Shown here: one piece after another, positions 63,437 through 64,000 of the stretch | Layout: each line of letters opens with the position of its first letter | How positions within the stretch are numbered: position 1 is the stretch's first letter | DNA from: Azophilus sp965220835 | GTDB lineage: Bacteria > Pseudomonadota > Gammaproteobacteria > Pseudomonadales > Azotimanducaceae | Direction of reading: 5' to 3' | Assembly: GCA_965220835.1 (NCBI GenBank) | Contig: OZ244842.1 | Span: 3,968,001-4,032,000, forward strand | DNA length: 64,000 nucleotides | Notes under the pieces: generated by a model | Told to the model about the DNA's origin: nothing | The model's database searches: none | The model's input: only the letters and a program-made list of their open reading frames with translations | Translations under genes and position numbers: made by a program

Positions 63437-64000
63437 TCAGTTCCCGAATCCGACGGTCACGCCGAAGGTGCGTCGGGTTCTGCGGATTGCCGAACCCGTA
63501 AACGTGGGAGTCTTCGACGCGGTTCGCCCGCAGTTGCGCTGAATGCCGTCCCACCATTGGTAGTAGGGAGGCCCCGAACCGCACCCGGGCGGCGTAGTTC
63601 TTGTCGGTCAGTTTCGCCGAAGGTGCGCAGGGTTCTGCGGATTGCCCAGCCCCCAGTAGGGAGGCCCGGCGAACCGCACCCGGGCGGCGTAGTTCTTGTC
63701 GTAGGTCAAGTTTCGTCCCACTTGCGGTCCAGGTCGGGCTTGAGCGGATGGTTGGTCCCCAAGTCGTTGCTGGTGATTGGCACGGATATGGCGCCATCGC
63801 CGCCGCGCTCGAAGTACTCGCCGATCAGCGTCAGGTCAAAGGCCTCATTGGGCGTCCAGACCAGGGTGCCCCGGCCAAGGGTGGTTTCCATGGCGCCGTG
63901 CCGGGGGCCGCCGGCCAGATCCTTCACCCAGCCGTCCGCATCGCGGGATTGCAGCGAGAGCCTGGCCTTGAGTTGATCCTCGACAATGGGGCCCTCCACG
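63437..64000 (-). pseudogene. TonB-dependent receptor, broken 3' end (continues past the window)
   Basis: Entering from base 64000, the frame encodes beta-barrel strands (LVWTPNEAFDLTLIGEYFER) and stops at 63706 after KWDET. Beyond it, in other frames, lie two partial copies of a receptor C-terminus: DKNYAARVRFAGPPY (63616-63700) and a longer one ending TRRTFGVTVGFGN with stop at 63437, the usual TonB-receptor ending. The copies share agttcttgtc 95 bp apart, and the inner one lacks about 60 bp. An internal deletion, a partial tandem duplication and frameshifts are therefore all visible, and the receptor cannot form a normal barrel end unless rescued elsewhere. Confidence 0.75.

Overview
The window is high-GC bacterial DNA. 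The block smpB / ratA-rnfH / bamE / recN / hrcA-grpE-dnaK-dnaJ-dapB (45.3-57.4 kb) is a gene neighbourhood typical of Gammaproteobacteria. TonB-receptor, RND, BamE and outer-membrane-type proteins confirm a Gram-negative envelope. The accessory content (CYP153-type P450, Baeyer-Villiger oxidase, corrinoid methyl-transfer genes, PhyH dioxygenase, many amidohydrolases and acylases) suggests a free-living or host-associated heterotroph of a poorly cultivated, possibly marine lineage. I cannot name the genus from sequence alone.

Layout. 0-2.8 kb: N-terminal two thirds of an RND/MMPL exporter, a 15-bp minisatellite beside its start, and an IS1380-type transposase relic. 2.9-4.3 kb: a lower-GC gene for a secreted metzincin-like protease with three CGWYGCR repeats. 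4.3-12.2 kb: a one-carbon cluster: a non-pyrrolysine MttB-family methyltransferase and an AraC-Ogt (Ada-like) gene on the minus strand, divergent from DUF1638, MTHFR-C, MetF-like, methyl-THF:corrinoid methyltransferase and a RACE activator on the plus strand. Together these could move methyl groups from a methylated amine or betaine to folate, but no corrinoid carrier protein is present. 12.3-14.1 kb: MATE exporter and a small Fn3 protein. 14.1-19.5 kb: a tight minus-strand operon of Baeyer-Villiger monooxygenase, HSL-type esterase, PhyH dioxygenase and class-C-like serine hydrolase.

19.7-26.9 kb is a decayed accessory island: truncated Fic gene, small HTH and Cys-rich ORFs, an internally deleted IS1380 relic with both terminal inverted repeats, a HipA fragment, an orphan polymorphic-toxin tip with an AHSQG (alpha/beta-hydrolase-like) motif followed by two paralogous lipoproteins that look like duplicated immunity genes, another transposase relic, and an intact XRE-ImmA/PIN toxin-antitoxin-type pair. 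27-45.3 kb is metabolic: D-aminoacylase-like amidohydrolase, penicillin acylase, azoreductase, class I fumarase, EthD protein, a 1256-aa TolB-like/amidohydrolase fusion carrying a coding 15-bp minisatellite, epoxide-hydrolase-like protein, DUF5916 and DUF3187 envelope proteins, and CYP153.

45.3-57.4 kb is the housekeeping and heat-shock block. A nine-copy 17-bp repeat array lies between smpB and an SLC6-type transporter, a near-consensus sigma-32 promoter precedes grpE, and a degenerate 16-bp repeat separates grpE from dnaK. 57.4-64 kb: TVP38 and DUF547 membrane/secreted proteins, a glutaredoxin-like protein, a calcineurin-type phosphoesterase, a GPH-type symporter, and the broken 3' end of a TonB-dependent receptor. 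Short tandem repeats of several unrelated unit lengths (15, 16, 17 and 47 bp) recur through the window and are its most unusual general property.
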